Below are positions 33,745 through 42,913 of a DNA stretch of 64,000 bases, piece after piece. Both the position numbers and the translations under genes were made by a program. How positions within the stretch are numbered: the stretch's first letter is position 1; each line of letters begins with the position of its first letter. This DNA comes from JARRKU01 sp963675565. GTDB lineage: Bacteria; Desulfobacterota; Desulfobacteria; Desulfobacterales; Desulfosarcinaceae. The DNA lies in the NCBI GenBank assembly GCA_963675565.2, contig CAXXYD010000004.1:310001-374000 (forward strand). Direction: 5' to 3'. The notes below the pieces were generated by a model. It was not told the DNA's origin. It ran no database searches and saw only the letters and a list, made by a program, of their open reading frames with translations.

Positions 33745-34587
33745 TCAGGACAACCCGGCATTGGCGAGCATGGGCAGCAGTTTTTCAAGGCTGCTCTGCC
33801 CGGCCTCGACAGGCGCATTTACATAGGGGTATAGCTCAAGGCTGATGTCACATGAATATTGCAGCCGCCGCATGGCTTCGAAGATAGGGACGAAATCGAT
33901 GGCACCCGCTCCGATAATCAAATGGTTGTGCGAACGGTCGGCTGCAATATCTTCAATATGCATATGGCCGACCCACTGGAAAAGTTCTTCGAAGGCGGCG
34001 GCCGGGTCCTCGCCGGCACAGAAGAAATGGCCGATATCGAAGTTGATACCGATGGAAGCGCATGCAATTTCCTGAACGAAGGGCTTGATTTCCGAGGTTC
34101 GCTCCATGAGCAGGTCGGGCTCAGGCTCGATGAGCAGCTGAATGCCCAGTTCTTCGGCCCTTGGAAGCACTTGATCGATTCCCTGATGAAACAGCGCCAG
34201 CGACTCCTGGCGGGTCAACCCTTTCTCCAGGGGGCCGCCGGGAGGAATGGAAATATTGGCGCAGCCAAGAAATTTGGCAATGTCCAGGCAGGCCAACGTA
34301 TGGTCCACCCGGATTTTGCGCCGATCCGGATCCGGCTCGATCCATGACGGCAGGTAGGTGTCTCCCACGGCAAAAAGGGTAAAGCTGTTCAAGTTGGTCG
34401 GTTTCAAACCGAACTGCTGCAGGGCCGCCTTGACCTCGGCCAATTCCCGATGCCCGTATTCGGGCGGATAGAGATGGGGTTGGTCGCACATGATCTCCAC
34501 CCCTTTGAATCCGATAGCGGCAATCTTTTCAAATGATTCCAGCAGTGAAAATTTAACGAAAGCGTTGGTGCTGTATCCTAAAACCAT
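33745..34587 (-). CDS. sugar phosphate isomerase/epimerase family TIM-barrel protein
   Basis: 280 residues. A xylose-isomerase-like TIM barrel: LESFEKIAAIGFKGVEIMCD, NISIPPGGPLEKGL, then ELGIQLLIEPEPDLLMER with the metal-binding Glu, IGINFDIGHFFCAGEDP with Asp/His ligands, VGHMHIEDIA and SLELYPYVNAP. The substrate cannot be inferred from motifs. ATG 34587 gives a correctly placed GAGAGG; a start nine codons upstream is possible. 48 bp after the inositol-phosphate-synthase-like gene, so probably one operon and perhaps one pathway. Confidence 0.85.
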   Translation of the reverse strand: MVLGYSTNAFVKFSLLESFEKIAAIGFKGVEIMCDQPHLYPPEYGHRELAEVKAALQQFGLKPTNLNSFTLFAVGDTYLPSWIEPDPDRRKIRVDHTLACLDIAKFLGCANISIPPGGPLEKGLTRQESLALFHQGIDQVLPRAEELGIQLLIEPEPDLLMERTSEIKPFVQEIACASIGINFDIGHFFCAGEDPAAAFEELFQWVGHMHIEDIAADRSHNHLIIGAGAIDFVPIFEAMRRLQYSCDISLELYPYVNAPVEAGQSSLEKLLPMLANAGLS

Positions 34588-34635
34588 GTCATGGGTCCTC
34601 TCATTCCAATCCATTCAAAACGGAAAACGCTGCCT

Positions 34636-35826
34636 TCAGGCTTGACTGGAAGCACCTTGGACGCCCAGCGCGTGATTAATTTTCTGCTCCAGCCGATCCA
34701 ATGCCGACAACTGGTCCTGGAACGTCAGCGCAGGATTGGGGCCAACCGGTTTTTTAAAGAAAAAACCGAGATCCACAGCGGGTCCGCCCATGCCGGCGGT
34801 ATGCAGGGCCGACACCCAGCGGGCCAAATCGATGACCATGGGCGCCGCCAGAATGGAATCGCGTCCCTGCAGGTTGAGCCGCAGGCTCATGGGAAGCCCG
34901 AATAGACCGCTGAAATCAATGACGTCCCATGCTTCCTTGGCGTCACCCCGGGGTGCATAATAATCGATGTGGACCTTGTGGGCCGGTTCTCCGAATTTTT
35001 TTTGGCCGACGCCATATCCAAGGATGTCGTCCAGAAGGCGGGTTTTATTCTGCAGCTTGCCGCAGGCTCTATCCGGGTCCATCAAATTTCGGCCGTCTTC
35101 GTTGCCCAGGATATTGAGACTGTACCATCCGTCCACCTCCAAAGCGCGGGCCTTGAAGGCCGATGCCAGAACCACCTTAAAATAGGTCTGCCCGGTTTTT
35201 CCGTCCCGGCCGGCCATGGGGATGCCATGGGCCTCTGCCCGGTCGACAACGGATCTAATTTCAACGGTATTGGGCGTAAAGTTGACCACCGGAACATTGC
35301 TCAGGACCGCGGCGATGGTGTACGCCAGATCGGGCGGCCCCTGGGGCGACTCGGCCATCAGTTCATCCAGTGTGCGCATCCGGTGAGACTGGCTGATATC
35401 CCAACTGGCGGGCAGCAGGTTGACCAGCACGGCACGGAACCCCGGATATCGTTTTTGGAAATCCCGGATATCGGCCTGAATGGATTCGACCTGACGACCC
35501 AAAGATATTTTCTGATCCGGCGCCGGCCGGACTTCCACATCCGGAAAAAATCCGGCGTAGGGCCGCCATACGTCATCGGGTATCACGCCGTGATAGGCCA
35601 ATGCTTCGACCATGCCGCGGCCCTGGGTATCCCAGCCCGCCATCCGGAGCTGATCCGCCGGTCCCAGAAACGCGAACTTGTCGGTCGTGGTCAGTCCGCC
35701 GATGCCCTGCCCCCCATCGTGTCGCAGAATGGTGGAGGAAACGGCAATGGTGGAAGCAATGGCGCCTTTTGCGCCGGCAATCATCAGCAGCAGGCCAGTC
35801 TTCGTTTCATGCATTGGTTGTGTCAT
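34636..35826 (-). CDS. inositol-3-phosphate synthase-like protein
   Basis: 396 residues. N-terminal Rossmann segment LLLMIAGAKGAIASTIAVSS, and a catalytic half with SVVDRAEAHGIPMAGRDGKT-GQTYFKVVLASAFK, SLNILGNEDGRNLMDP, KVHIDYYAPRGDAKEAWDVI and LRLNLQGRDSILAAPMVIDL. These match the myo-inositol-1-phosphate synthase family, which converts glucose 6-phosphate to inositol 1-phosphate (1D-myo-inositol 3-phosphate) with NAD. The upstream in-frame extension to 36012 is Arg-rich and not conserved-looking, so ATG 35826 is preferred. Product use (lipids, osmolytes, glycans) is unknown. Confidence 0.85.
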   Translation of the reverse strand: MTQPMHETKTGLLLMIAGAKGAIASTIAVSSTILRHDGGQGIGGLTTTDKFAFLGPADQLRMAGWDTQGRGMVEALAYHGVIPDDVWRPYAGFFPDVEVRPAPDQKISLGRQVESIQADIRDFQKRYPGFRAVLVNLLPASWDISQSHRMRTLDELMAESPQGPPDLAYTIAAVLSNVPVVNFTPNTVEIRSVVDRAEAHGIPMAGRDGKTGQTYFKVVLASAFKARALEVDGWYSLNILGNEDGRNLMDPDRACGKLQNKTRLLDDILGYGVGQKKFGEPAHKVHIDYYAPRGDAKEAWDVIDFSGLFGLPMSLRLNLQGRDSILAAPMVIDLARWVSALHTAGMGGPAVDLGFFFKKPVGPNPALTFQDQLSALDRLEQKINHALGVQGASSQA

Positions 35827-36134
35827 GGCAGTAATTTCGGGAAATGACTCCTCCGTGTAAGTGACAAGCGCCCGGCAGAACGAACCAGGGAGCGCCCTGC
35901 GGGCTCGGCATCGACGCGCAAAACGGTCCGTAGCATAGAAGGATGCCCACGCTTTGTCAAGAAATGGTGCCAGGAATCGGCGCCGATGATTGGACCTTGA
36001 CTTGGCGGTCAAAACAGGTATGAATTCGGCATTCCGACGCCGGAGGAAATTTTCCGGCCGGCTGTCTGTTTGCGCGTCGAAAGGACATTTTTTGAATCGG
36101 CCCCAATTTGATCCCCACCCGCAGGAGAAACCCT
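35827..36134. other. 308-bp divergent intergenic region
   Basis: Holds the presumed promoters of the inositol-phosphate synthase pair (minus) and the OYE gene (plus). No gene, repeat or RNA structure recognised. Confidence 0.5.
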
Positions 36135-37271
36135 ATGCCAACCCTTTTGGAACCCGTTAACATAAACAACATGCCGCTTAAAAACCGAATGATCCGCTCC
36201 GCCACCTGGGAAGGCATGTGCGCCCCGGACGGCCGCCCCACCCCCAAGCTGGCCGATTTTTATGCCGAACTGGCCCGGGGCGGTGTCGGGCTGATCATCA
36301 CGGGCTACGCCTTTGTCAGTCCCGAGGGTAAGCAGCTGCCCGGTAAAATGGGAATCCACGACGACCATTTTGCCGCAGATTTCCTGCGGCTGACTGACGC
36401 CGTCCATGCCGCCGGCGGCGCCATTGCCGTGCAACTGGTCCACGCCGGCGGTCAGGCCAGTATCGAGGCCGCCGGTCAGCAACCCGTGGCGCCGTCCGCC
36501 GTTGAAGTCCCCCAGTACCCTCAACTTCCGGCCGCCCTGACCCCGGCGCAAATTGCGGCAATCGTCGATAGCTTTGGCGCCGCCGCGGCCAGAGCCAGGC
36601 AATGGGGATTCGACGCTGTTCAACTGCATGGCGCCCACGGGTATCTCATCAACCAGTTTCTCTCACCGCTTACCAACCGCCGGACGGACAGTTACGGCGG
36701 CGACATCGACCACCGTTGCCGATTCTTGATGCAGGTTTACGACGCTGTGCGCAAGTCCGTGGGAAATGGCTTCCCGGTAATGATCAAGCTCAATGCCGAT
36801 GATTTCCTGGATGGCGGACTGAACAGGCAGGACGCTTTGTCTGCCGCCCGCATGCTGGATGCCGCCGGAATAGATGCCATTGAGGTTTCTGCCGGCACCG
36901 CGGCATCCGGCAAAAAGGGCCCGGCGCGCGACAGAATCAACACCCCCGAAAAAGAGGCCTACAACCTCGATCTGGCCCGGCGCATCAAATCTGAGGTACA
37001 CTGCCCGGTAGTGGTGGTCGGTGGTTTTCGTTCCTATGATGTCGCCGAAGCGGCCATCCGCGACCACGGTATGGATGCCATCGCCATGTCCCGGCCACTG
37101 ATCCGCGAGCCCCGGCTGCCCAATCGCTGGCAACAGGGCGACCGCAGCCCGGCCAAATGCATTTCCTGCAACAAATGCTTCGTTCCCGGCTATAAATACG
37201 GCGGCATCTACTGCATGGTGGAGAAAAAGCGCTCCTCTTCACACCTCGGCGCCCACGGCAGCGATCACTGA
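36135..37271 (+). CDS. old yellow enzyme family NADH:flavin oxidoreductase
   Basis: 378 residues, an FMN-dependent TIM barrel. Typical segments: NMPLKNRMIRSATWEGMCAP, AIAVQLVHAGGQASI, FDAVQLHGAHGYLINQFLSP (active-site His-x-x-His), NRRTDSYGGDIDHRCRFLMQ and VVVVGGFRSYDVAEAA. The C-terminus has CISCNKCFVPGYKYGGIYC, a short Cys cluster that may bind iron-sulfur, as in 2,4-dienoyl-CoA reductase-like members; the long flavin/NAD domain of those enzymes is absent. GGAGAAACCCT precedes the ATG. Overlaps the convergent patatin-like gene by 33 bp. Confidence 0.9.
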   Translation: MPTLLEPVNINNMPLKNRMIRSATWEGMCAPDGRPTPKLADFYAELARGGVGLIITGYAFVSPEGKQLPGKMGIHDDHFAADFLRLTDAVHAAGGAIAVQLVHAGGQASIEAAGQQPVAPSAVEVPQYPQLPAALTPAQIAAIVDSFGAAAARARQWGFDAVQLHGAHGYLINQFLSPLTNRRTDSYGGDIDHRCRFLMQVYDAVRKSVGNGFPVMIKLNADDFLDGGLNRQDALSAARMLDAAGIDAIEVSAGTAASGKKGPARDRINTPEKEAYNLDLARRIKSEVHCPVVVVGGFRSYDVAEAAIRDHGMDAIAMSRPLIREPRLPNRWQQGDRSPAKCISCNKCFVPGYKYGGIYCMVEKKRSSSHLGAHGSDH

Positions 37272-40200
37272 GGACAGCATGGAGTTGAATTGTTTCCTGA
37301 CCGCCTCGTCTTTGTGGGTAGTAATCCAGCGGGCCATTTCGATGGACTCCAGCGCGGCTCTTTTCTTCAGTGGAACTTTTTCGGCATCCTTCTGTTTGAC
37401 GATCTCCGAAACCAGCGCTTTCAAGGCCATACGCCCCAGTCCCATCTTGCGCAGATGGTCCTGCACACGAAAGTAGTCGATTTCCACTTTGTTGCCGGCC
37501 TCGATCAGCAACGCAAAGCCGAAGCAAAACGCTTTTGCGCATTCCTGGGTCAAAGGACTCTGGACAATCAGGTGGAATGCATAACACTGATCGGGACTCC
37601 GCAGGTGCCTGGACAGGTGCTTTTCGATTTCTTTGACCTCGAACAAATTGAGATGCTTTGCGGCACAATCCAGAAACGGTTGCGCGTCATCTGCGGGCCA
37701 GATGCGGTGCAGTACAATATCGCCCATGATATCGAGTTCCAGGCGTGCGGCGCAGAATTTCTGAAATTTGGCACCGAAGGTGCACGCCGAAATTGCCCAT
37801 GAAACCTGGAAAATGCCGGACCACGCCCAGTGCATGAACAGGTTCATCCAACCGCGGTTGTCGGGATGATCATAATCGCTCTCAAGGTTCAGGTCCAGAT
37901 AGACATTCTCCATGAGCTGAATCATGAGGTTGCATACGTAAAACCCGGCGCGCAGCTCCTTTTCATTTTGAGGCAGCCACAAGTTGACCGCTTGTTTTTT
38001 GGACGCCTCGCTCATGAATGTTCTCCACTCGGGAAAAATCTGGTCATCCATAAACGCCAGGTTTTCATCATTTTTGATGATTTCCAGAATGCGGCTCAGT
38101 TCACGTGCATGCTGGGTAAAACGATTTTTGCTGACCAGGGTGCGCGGCTGCCAGAATTCTTTGATGCGGATAAAAAGATCTTCCATACCGGCTTTTGTCT
38201 TGATCTGGAAAGCCGGCTTGAAGGTGGTGTTGCCCACATGGAATCCCAGCTCCCGGTAAACTTCGAACTGCTGCTCGTCAAACCATTGGTCCGCAGTGGT
38301 CTGGTGGGGAAAGGAGGGATGCTTGACCCGGTACTCGTGCAAGTGCTCGGGTTCGTCTCCGGTCAGGGAAGACTTGCAATAAAGCAGATATCCCTCTTCG
38401 GCGTCCCCTTCCGGGCACTGGGGGTATTTGATAATCCCCACGGTACAGTGCTGGTGGGACAGGCCGTTTTCACGATCTCGTTTGAGGCTCGAGGTGTCGA
38501 TCTCGATATCCACACCGAAATCGATGCGCGCCAGCCGGATAATGTAAGCCAGGGCCTGAAATTGCATCTGGGGATCGGCTTCGGCGTCCCCTACGATGAT
38601 GTACTTGCAGCGTCGCCGGAGCAGCTCGTAAACGCCCAGATTGTCAAAATGCCCCCCATCGGACAGGTTGATGAAGTCGCCGTTGAGCGAATAACTGGCA
38701 ATCCACTCCCGCATGGCCTGCAGTCCGCCCGGGGATTTACCCAGCAGCCATCGGCTGACCCAACCGTAGGATCGGCCGGGATGCGGCGCCCAGTACCCCA
38801 GCCGAATATTCAGCAACCCCATCAGCAGACGCATGGCCGGCATATTCCCCTGGCCCATGCCGATATTGGCGGCCGCACCGGATATGGCCATAGCGGTGGC
38901 CAGATCGATATGCTTGTCCGCTTTTTCATAGGCAGCGGTCCCGACATAGCCTGTCTTTCTGGAGCCGCACCAGTATTTGCTGAAAATGAAGCTTTCGCAA
39001 TTCCGGAAGACTCCACGCTTATGTTCATCTTCATTTTCACGACCGGTGCGTTTGTGATCTTCGGGCATCTTCTTGGAAAGATTTAAATTGGCATTGATAA
39101 TGGGGTAAGGCCCCACATTGTAACCTCCCCCATAGAGGCCGGAGAGGGGAATGTGGTCGGTTTCGTTCAAACGGTCGAAGGGACTGCCGGGGTCTGCCGG
39201 TTCGCTGTCGGATTGAATGATATAAGCCCGGCTGAGCCGGTCGCGATAGAAATTGTGCAGCGAAATCCTGTTGATGTTGATCCAACGGTTGGTGACATAA
39301 AGCAAGGCGATGGCGCCGACACCCCAAAGAACCATTGCCGGCCATCCCAACGGTGTCGGCGTCAGCAGATAATGGACAAACCAGCCGGTAAAATAGAGCA
39401 GTATCAGCGGCGTCAGGGACATCAGCAGAATGGACAGCCCCATCTTGATCCACGGCTTTTTCTTTTGGCCGGAGTTCGCACCGGCTTTTGCAAGCTTAGG
39501 GCCCAAAAAAGTCAACACAGATATCAGCGCCAGCATGTTGGGCACTTTCCAATGGTTCCAGTAGACAATCGCCGCGCCAAAGACCTGAATGGCGAAAAGA
39601 ACCAGGCTGGCGAACAGAATACAGCTGAAGACAAAGCTGAAGGTAAAACGCCTTCTGGCCGTGCCGTAAAACTGCATGACGAAAAATGCACACCCCATCA
39701 TGACAAACAGGGCCGCCAGTGGAATGGTCAACATGGCCTTCCATTGCGCCATGACCTTGGCGTGCGCCAGGCGCCTGACATTTAGCAGTTGTTTTTCCCT
39801 GTAGGAAATATCGGGGTTGGCCCTGATGATGGGAATACGCTGGGATATCCCGGCAGTGCCCAAGCCCGGCGTGCGAAAATAAACGAACTCCTTATATCGC
39901 AATTCCGCATTTCGCTGGTCGACCAGGGCTGATTTCAGGTCCTGCATGCTGAAATTCAGGGCGACGCCTTTAATGTTCACCGATGGCACCCGGTAGAGTG
40001 ACGCCAACACGATAGCGGCCATTAAAACCAGGGGCACAATGGAAAGAAAATTAAACAGGAGCCCCCGGGTGATGGCCAGTACCGGCCCTAAATACTTTCG
40101 CACAAAATTGCCTTCGGCCGTCAGATAGTTGGAAAAATAACGCAGGTGGCGCGCCGGTTCTTTTTCCGCCGACTCGCGTTCCGGCCGGACAAAACAGGCG

Positions 40201-40691
40201 CCGTCTTCCTTGCCGCTGATAGGATCTTTGCAATCGACAGGCTGCGTGGGGCTGGCAAAGGGGAAGTGCTTTGCGTCCCAGAGGAATCCGGTGGAGCTTT
40301 GCCCATCCCGGTGGCGGTCCGCTTCCTGCTGCACCGCGGCCGGATTTTTGAATTCCGAATTCAACAAGGCGGTAAGGCAGCTGCCGATATAGCCGCCGCC
40401 GGAGACCGTGGACAGGTAATCCACACGCTGCAGAATGCCGTGTTTGTATAAGGCCTGCAGAAGTCCCAGATTGAACGTCGCGCTGCGAATACCGCCACCG
40501 GAGAAGCAAAGCCCCACAAGGCCGTTTTCCGCCGTCGGATAGTCCTCGAGATGCGCCGCCCGATTCGCCGCACACATCATTTCCCTGCGCACACGGATAA
40601 ATTCAATCTCCGAACGAAAAACCGGATAAGGGTCTTCACGGGTTCCGCAAAACGGTGTGGCGTTGTCTTCCTTCCATTTACTGTCAGCCAT
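37239..40691 (-). CDS. large membrane patatin-like phospholipase with GNAT-like C-terminus
   Basis: 1150 residues from ATG 40691 (AGGAGGGGGGG upstream). Residues 57-110 start a patatin domain: GLCFSGGGIRSATFNLGLLQ (oxyanion hole 65-70) and YLSTVSGGGYIGS with the probable nucleophile Ser97. The catalytic Asp is in INLSDGGHFDNLGVYEL (Asp678). Between these lie about five membrane helices (205-235, 320-345, 350-380, 417-440, 450-468). FPHQTTADQWFDEQQFEVYR (795-813) is typical of this large patatin group. Residues about 1050-1100 (FCFGFALLIEA then DHLRKMGLGRMALKALVSEI) look like the acetyl-CoA loop of GNAT acetyltransferases. Substrate unknown. Confidence 0.85.
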   Translation of the reverse strand: MADSKWKEDNATPFCGTREDPYPVFRSEIEFIRVRREMMCAANRAAHLEDYPTAENGLVGLCFSGGGIRSATFNLGLLQALYKHGILQRVDYLSTVSGGGYIGSCLTALLNSEFKNPAAVQQEADRHRDGQSSTGFLWDAKHFPFASPTQPVDCKDPISGKEDGACFVRPERESAEKEPARHLRYFSNYLTAEGNFVRKYLGPVLAITRGLLFNFLSIVPLVLMAAIVLASLYRVPSVNIKGVALNFSMQDLKSALVDQRNAELRYKEFVYFRTPGLGTAGISQRIPIIRANPDISYREKQLLNVRRLAHAKVMAQWKAMLTIPLAALFVMMGCAFFVMQFYGTARRRFTFSFVFSCILFASLVLFAIQVFGAAIVYWNHWKVPNMLALISVLTFLGPKLAKAGANSGQKKKPWIKMGLSILLMSLTPLILLYFTGWFVHYLLTPTPLGWPAMVLWGVGAIALLYVTNRWININRISLHNFYRDRLSRAYIIQSDSEPADPGSPFDRLNETDHIPLSGLYGGGYNVGPYPIINANLNLSKKMPEDHKRTGRENEDEHKRGVFRNCESFIFSKYWCGSRKTGYVGTAAYEKADKHIDLATAMAISGAAANIGMGQGNMPAMRLLMGLLNIRLGYWAPHPGRSYGWVSRWLLGKSPGGLQAMREWIASYSLNGDFINLSDGGHFDNLGVYELLRRRCKYIIVGDAEADPQMQFQALAYIIRLARIDFGVDIEIDTSSLKRDRENGLSHQHCTVGIIKYPQCPEGDAEEGYLLYCKSSLTGDEPEHLHEYRVKHPSFPHQTTADQWFDEQQFEVYRELGFHVGNTTFKPAFQIKTKAGMEDLFIRIKEFWQPRTLVSKNRFTQHARELSRILEIIKNDENLAFMDDQIFPEWRTFMSEASKKQAVNLWLPQNEKELRAGFYVCNLMIQLMENVYLDLNLESDYDHPDNRGWMNLFMHWAWSGIFQVSWAISACTFGAKFQKFCAARLELDIMGDIVLHRIWPADDAQPFLDCAAKHLNLFEVKEIEKHLSRHLRSPDQCYAFHLIVQSPLTQECAKAFCFGFALLIEAGNKVEIDYFRVQDHLRKMGLGRMALKALVSEIVKQKDAEKVPLKKRAALESIEMARWITTHKDEAVRKQFNSMLSSVIAAVGAEV

Positions 40692-40708
40692 TTCCCCCCC
40701 CTCCTCTG

Positions 40709-41290
40709 TTACCCGCTTTTCAAAACAGAATACCGCCAGCAGTTCGTGAGGTGATCGTTGACAACCCCCGCGGCCTGCAGCAGGGCATAGCAGATGGTGC
40801 TGCCCACAAATGAAAAACCTTCCGCTTTCAGCGCCTTGCTCACGGTGTCGGACAACGGGGTGGCCGCCGGTACCTCGGTGGCGGTCTGCCACGCATTGCA
40901 AATCACCTTTCCCTGGGTAAACGACCAGATGAAAGCGTCGAAAGAGCCGGCTTTGGCCTGCAGATCAAGAAATGCGCGCGCATTTCTTACAGTGGCTTCT
41001 ATCTTGAGCCGGTTGCGGATGATGGCTTTGTTGCCGCAGGCGTTTTGCATTGCAGCGGCCGACATACGGGCCACTTTTTCGGGGATGAAGTTATAAAAGA
41101 CCTGCCTGAAAGCCTCCCTTTTGTGCAGCACCGTGCGCCACGACAAACCGGCCTGGAAAGCATCCAAAACCAGGAATTCGAACCATTTACGGTCGTCGTG
41201 CAGCGGTACGCCCCATTCCCGGTCGTGGTAAGGCTGCATCAGCGGGTCGTGCCCCGGCCACCCACAGCGGATGAGATCCCGGCTTGTCAT
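40709..41290 (-). CDS. tag: DNA-3-methyladenine glycosylase I
   Basis: 193 residues, normal Tag length. Excises 3-methyladenine from alkylated DNA in base-excision repair. DLIRCGWPGHDPLMQPYHDREWGVP supplies a zinc Cys and His near the N-terminus, ending in pieces such as FEFLVLDAFQAGLSW; the C-terminal VNDHLTNC supplies the other two zinc ligands, and GSTICYALLQAAG is conserved. ATG 41290 has AGGG eight bases upstream; GTG/ATG codons at 41299 and 41296 are alternatives. 17 bp upstream of the patatin-like gene on the same strand. Confidence 0.96.
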   Translation of the reverse strand: MTSRDLIRCGWPGHDPLMQPYHDREWGVPLHDDRKWFEFLVLDAFQAGLSWRTVLHKREAFRQVFYNFIPEKVARMSAAAMQNACGNKAIIRNRLKIEATVRNARAFLDLQAKAGSFDAFIWSFTQGKVICNAWQTATEVPAATPLSDTVSKALKAEGFSFVGSTICYALLQAAGVVNDHLTNCWRYSVLKSG

Positions 41291-41338
41291 AAACATCACC
41301 CTAAAAACGCAATTCGATGAATATCCCTTTGGCTTCAG

Positions 41339-41365
41339 GATATTCGGGATTTGACATTCGGATTT
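41339..41365. repeat. degenerate copy of the four-helix-bundle cassette end
   Basis: GATATTCGGGATTTGACATT resembles the right inverted repeat at 24477 onward (18 of 22 bases). It lies alone in the gap between lpdA and tag, with no gene attached. It may be a solitary or decayed copy. Confidence 0.45.
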
Positions 41366-41425
41366 AATTCTCGGCTTTCGCCGGGTATTGCTATACCAAA
41401 AAGGTTATCCGTTCTATATTATTCG

Positions 41426-42850
41426 TCACTTAGTGCGTTTTGGCCGAAAAATATGGGTGGCCGTACCGTGAAAAATCTCCGCGGCCTCCTTAATGGTTTC
41501 CGACAATGTGGGATGGGGATGAATGCAGAGGCCCAGGTCGGTGACATTGGCACCCATCTCGATGGCCACCACGGCTTCGGCAATCATTTCACCGGCACCG
41601 GGCCCCGCGATGCCGGCGCCCAGAATGCGCTCGCTATCGGAATCGATCACCAGCTTGGTCATCCCGTCACTGCGCCCCAGTGTGGCGGCCCGCCCGGACG
41701 CCGCCCAGGGAAAACGGGTAACCTGGACGGCCATACCCCCGGCTTTGGCCTGCGCCTCGGTTAAACCGGCCCAGGCGATTTCCGGATCGGTGAACACCAC
41801 TGCCGGAATGGCCGCCGGTTCATAGCGCACATTCAGTCCGGCAATCACCTCCACGGCAATACGCGCTTCGTATGAGGCCTTATGGGCCAGCATGGGTTCG
41901 CCGGCCACGTCTCCGATGGCAAAAATCCGCTGCGCAGCGGTTTTACGCTGTTCGTCGGTTTGAATAAAACCACGGTCGTCGCATTTCACGTCGGTGTTTT
42001 CGAGCCCCAGCCCGTCGCTGACGGGGCGTCGCCCCACAGCGACCAGAACCTTGTCGAACAGCTGGGGTGCAGGTGCGCCCTTCTCGGCTTCAAAAGTGAT
42101 TTTAATCCCATTCTTCTGAACCTTGGGGTTCACTGCGCGGGTCTGTAAAAGGATATCCTTGAATGTATCCCCCAAACGCTTCGACAAGAAGCGCACCAGT
42201 TCGCGATCCACTCCCGGCAGGAGGGTGGGCATCATCTCGGCCACCGTAACTTCCGATCCCAGCGTGGCATAGACCGATCCCAGTTCCAGTCCGATGTAAC
42301 CGCCGCCGATAACCAGCAGCCGTTTGGGAATCTCGTTAAGGTCCAAGGCCTGACGCGAATACCAGATATGTCCGGCACCCGGCGCAAAACCGGGAATCGT
42401 CACCGGCCGGGAGCCCGTGGCGATAATGGCATGGTCATAAGTCAGGATGCTTTCAGATCCCTTTTCGTCCGTGAGAACAAGGGTCGTGTCGTCCCTGAAA
42501 GCGGCCCGGGCATGCACATGATTGACTTTGCGCTGTTTGACCAGCTGTCCCAATCCGCCGGTAAGTTGCCCCACCACCTGCTCTTTCCAGGCGCGCAGCC
42601 GGTCCAGTTCAATGGTTGGCCTTGCGAAATGAACCCCCCACGATTCGGCCTCCCGGGTTTCGTTGATCACCCGGGAAACGTGAAGCAGCGCCTTGGACGG
42701 GATGCACCCTCTATACAGGCAGGTACCGCCGGGGTTGGCCTCCGGGTCCACCAGGGTAACGCTCATCCCCATATCGGCGGCCAGAAAAGCGGCGGCATAC
42801 CCGCCGGGACCGCCCCCGATCACCACCAGTTGTGCGTGTTGCTCTGTCAT
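41426..42850 (-). CDS. lpdA: dihydrolipoyl dehydrogenase (E3)
   Basis: 474 residues. Reoxidises dihydrolipoyl groups of the E2 component with NAD through FAD and a redox disulfide. FAD motif VVIGGGPGGYAAAFLAADMG, active-site GGTCLYRGCIPSK (Cys44/Cys49), NAD motif LLVIGGGYIGLELGSVYATL and the C-terminal LCIHPHPTLSETIKEAAE with the His-Glu pair are intact. GAGGAGTGAATAT precedes the ATG. Third gene of the PDH operon, 63 bp after aceF. Confidence 0.97.
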   Translation of the reverse strand: MTEQHAQLVVIGGGPGGYAAAFLAADMGMSVTLVDPEANPGGTCLYRGCIPSKALLHVSRVINETREAESWGVHFARPTIELDRLRAWKEQVVGQLTGGLGQLVKQRKVNHVHARAAFRDDTTLVLTDEKGSESILTYDHAIIATGSRPVTIPGFAPGAGHIWYSRQALDLNEIPKRLLVIGGGYIGLELGSVYATLGSEVTVAEMMPTLLPGVDRELVRFLSKRLGDTFKDILLQTRAVNPKVQKNGIKITFEAEKGAPAPQLFDKVLVAVGRRPVSDGLGLENTDVKCDDRGFIQTDEQRKTAAQRIFAIGDVAGEPMLAHKASYEARIAVEVIAGLNVRYEPAAIPAVVFTDPEIAWAGLTEAQAKAGGMAVQVTRFPWAASGRAATLGRSDGMTKLVIDSDSERILGAGIAGPGAGEMIAEAVVAIEMGANVTDLGLCIHPHPTLSETIKEAAEIFHGTATHIFRPKRTK

Positions 42851-42913
42851 ATATTCACTCCTCGGCTCAAATTTTCAATTTTAACGATCCGGCCCATTCA
42901 ACCGCGGCTGGCT

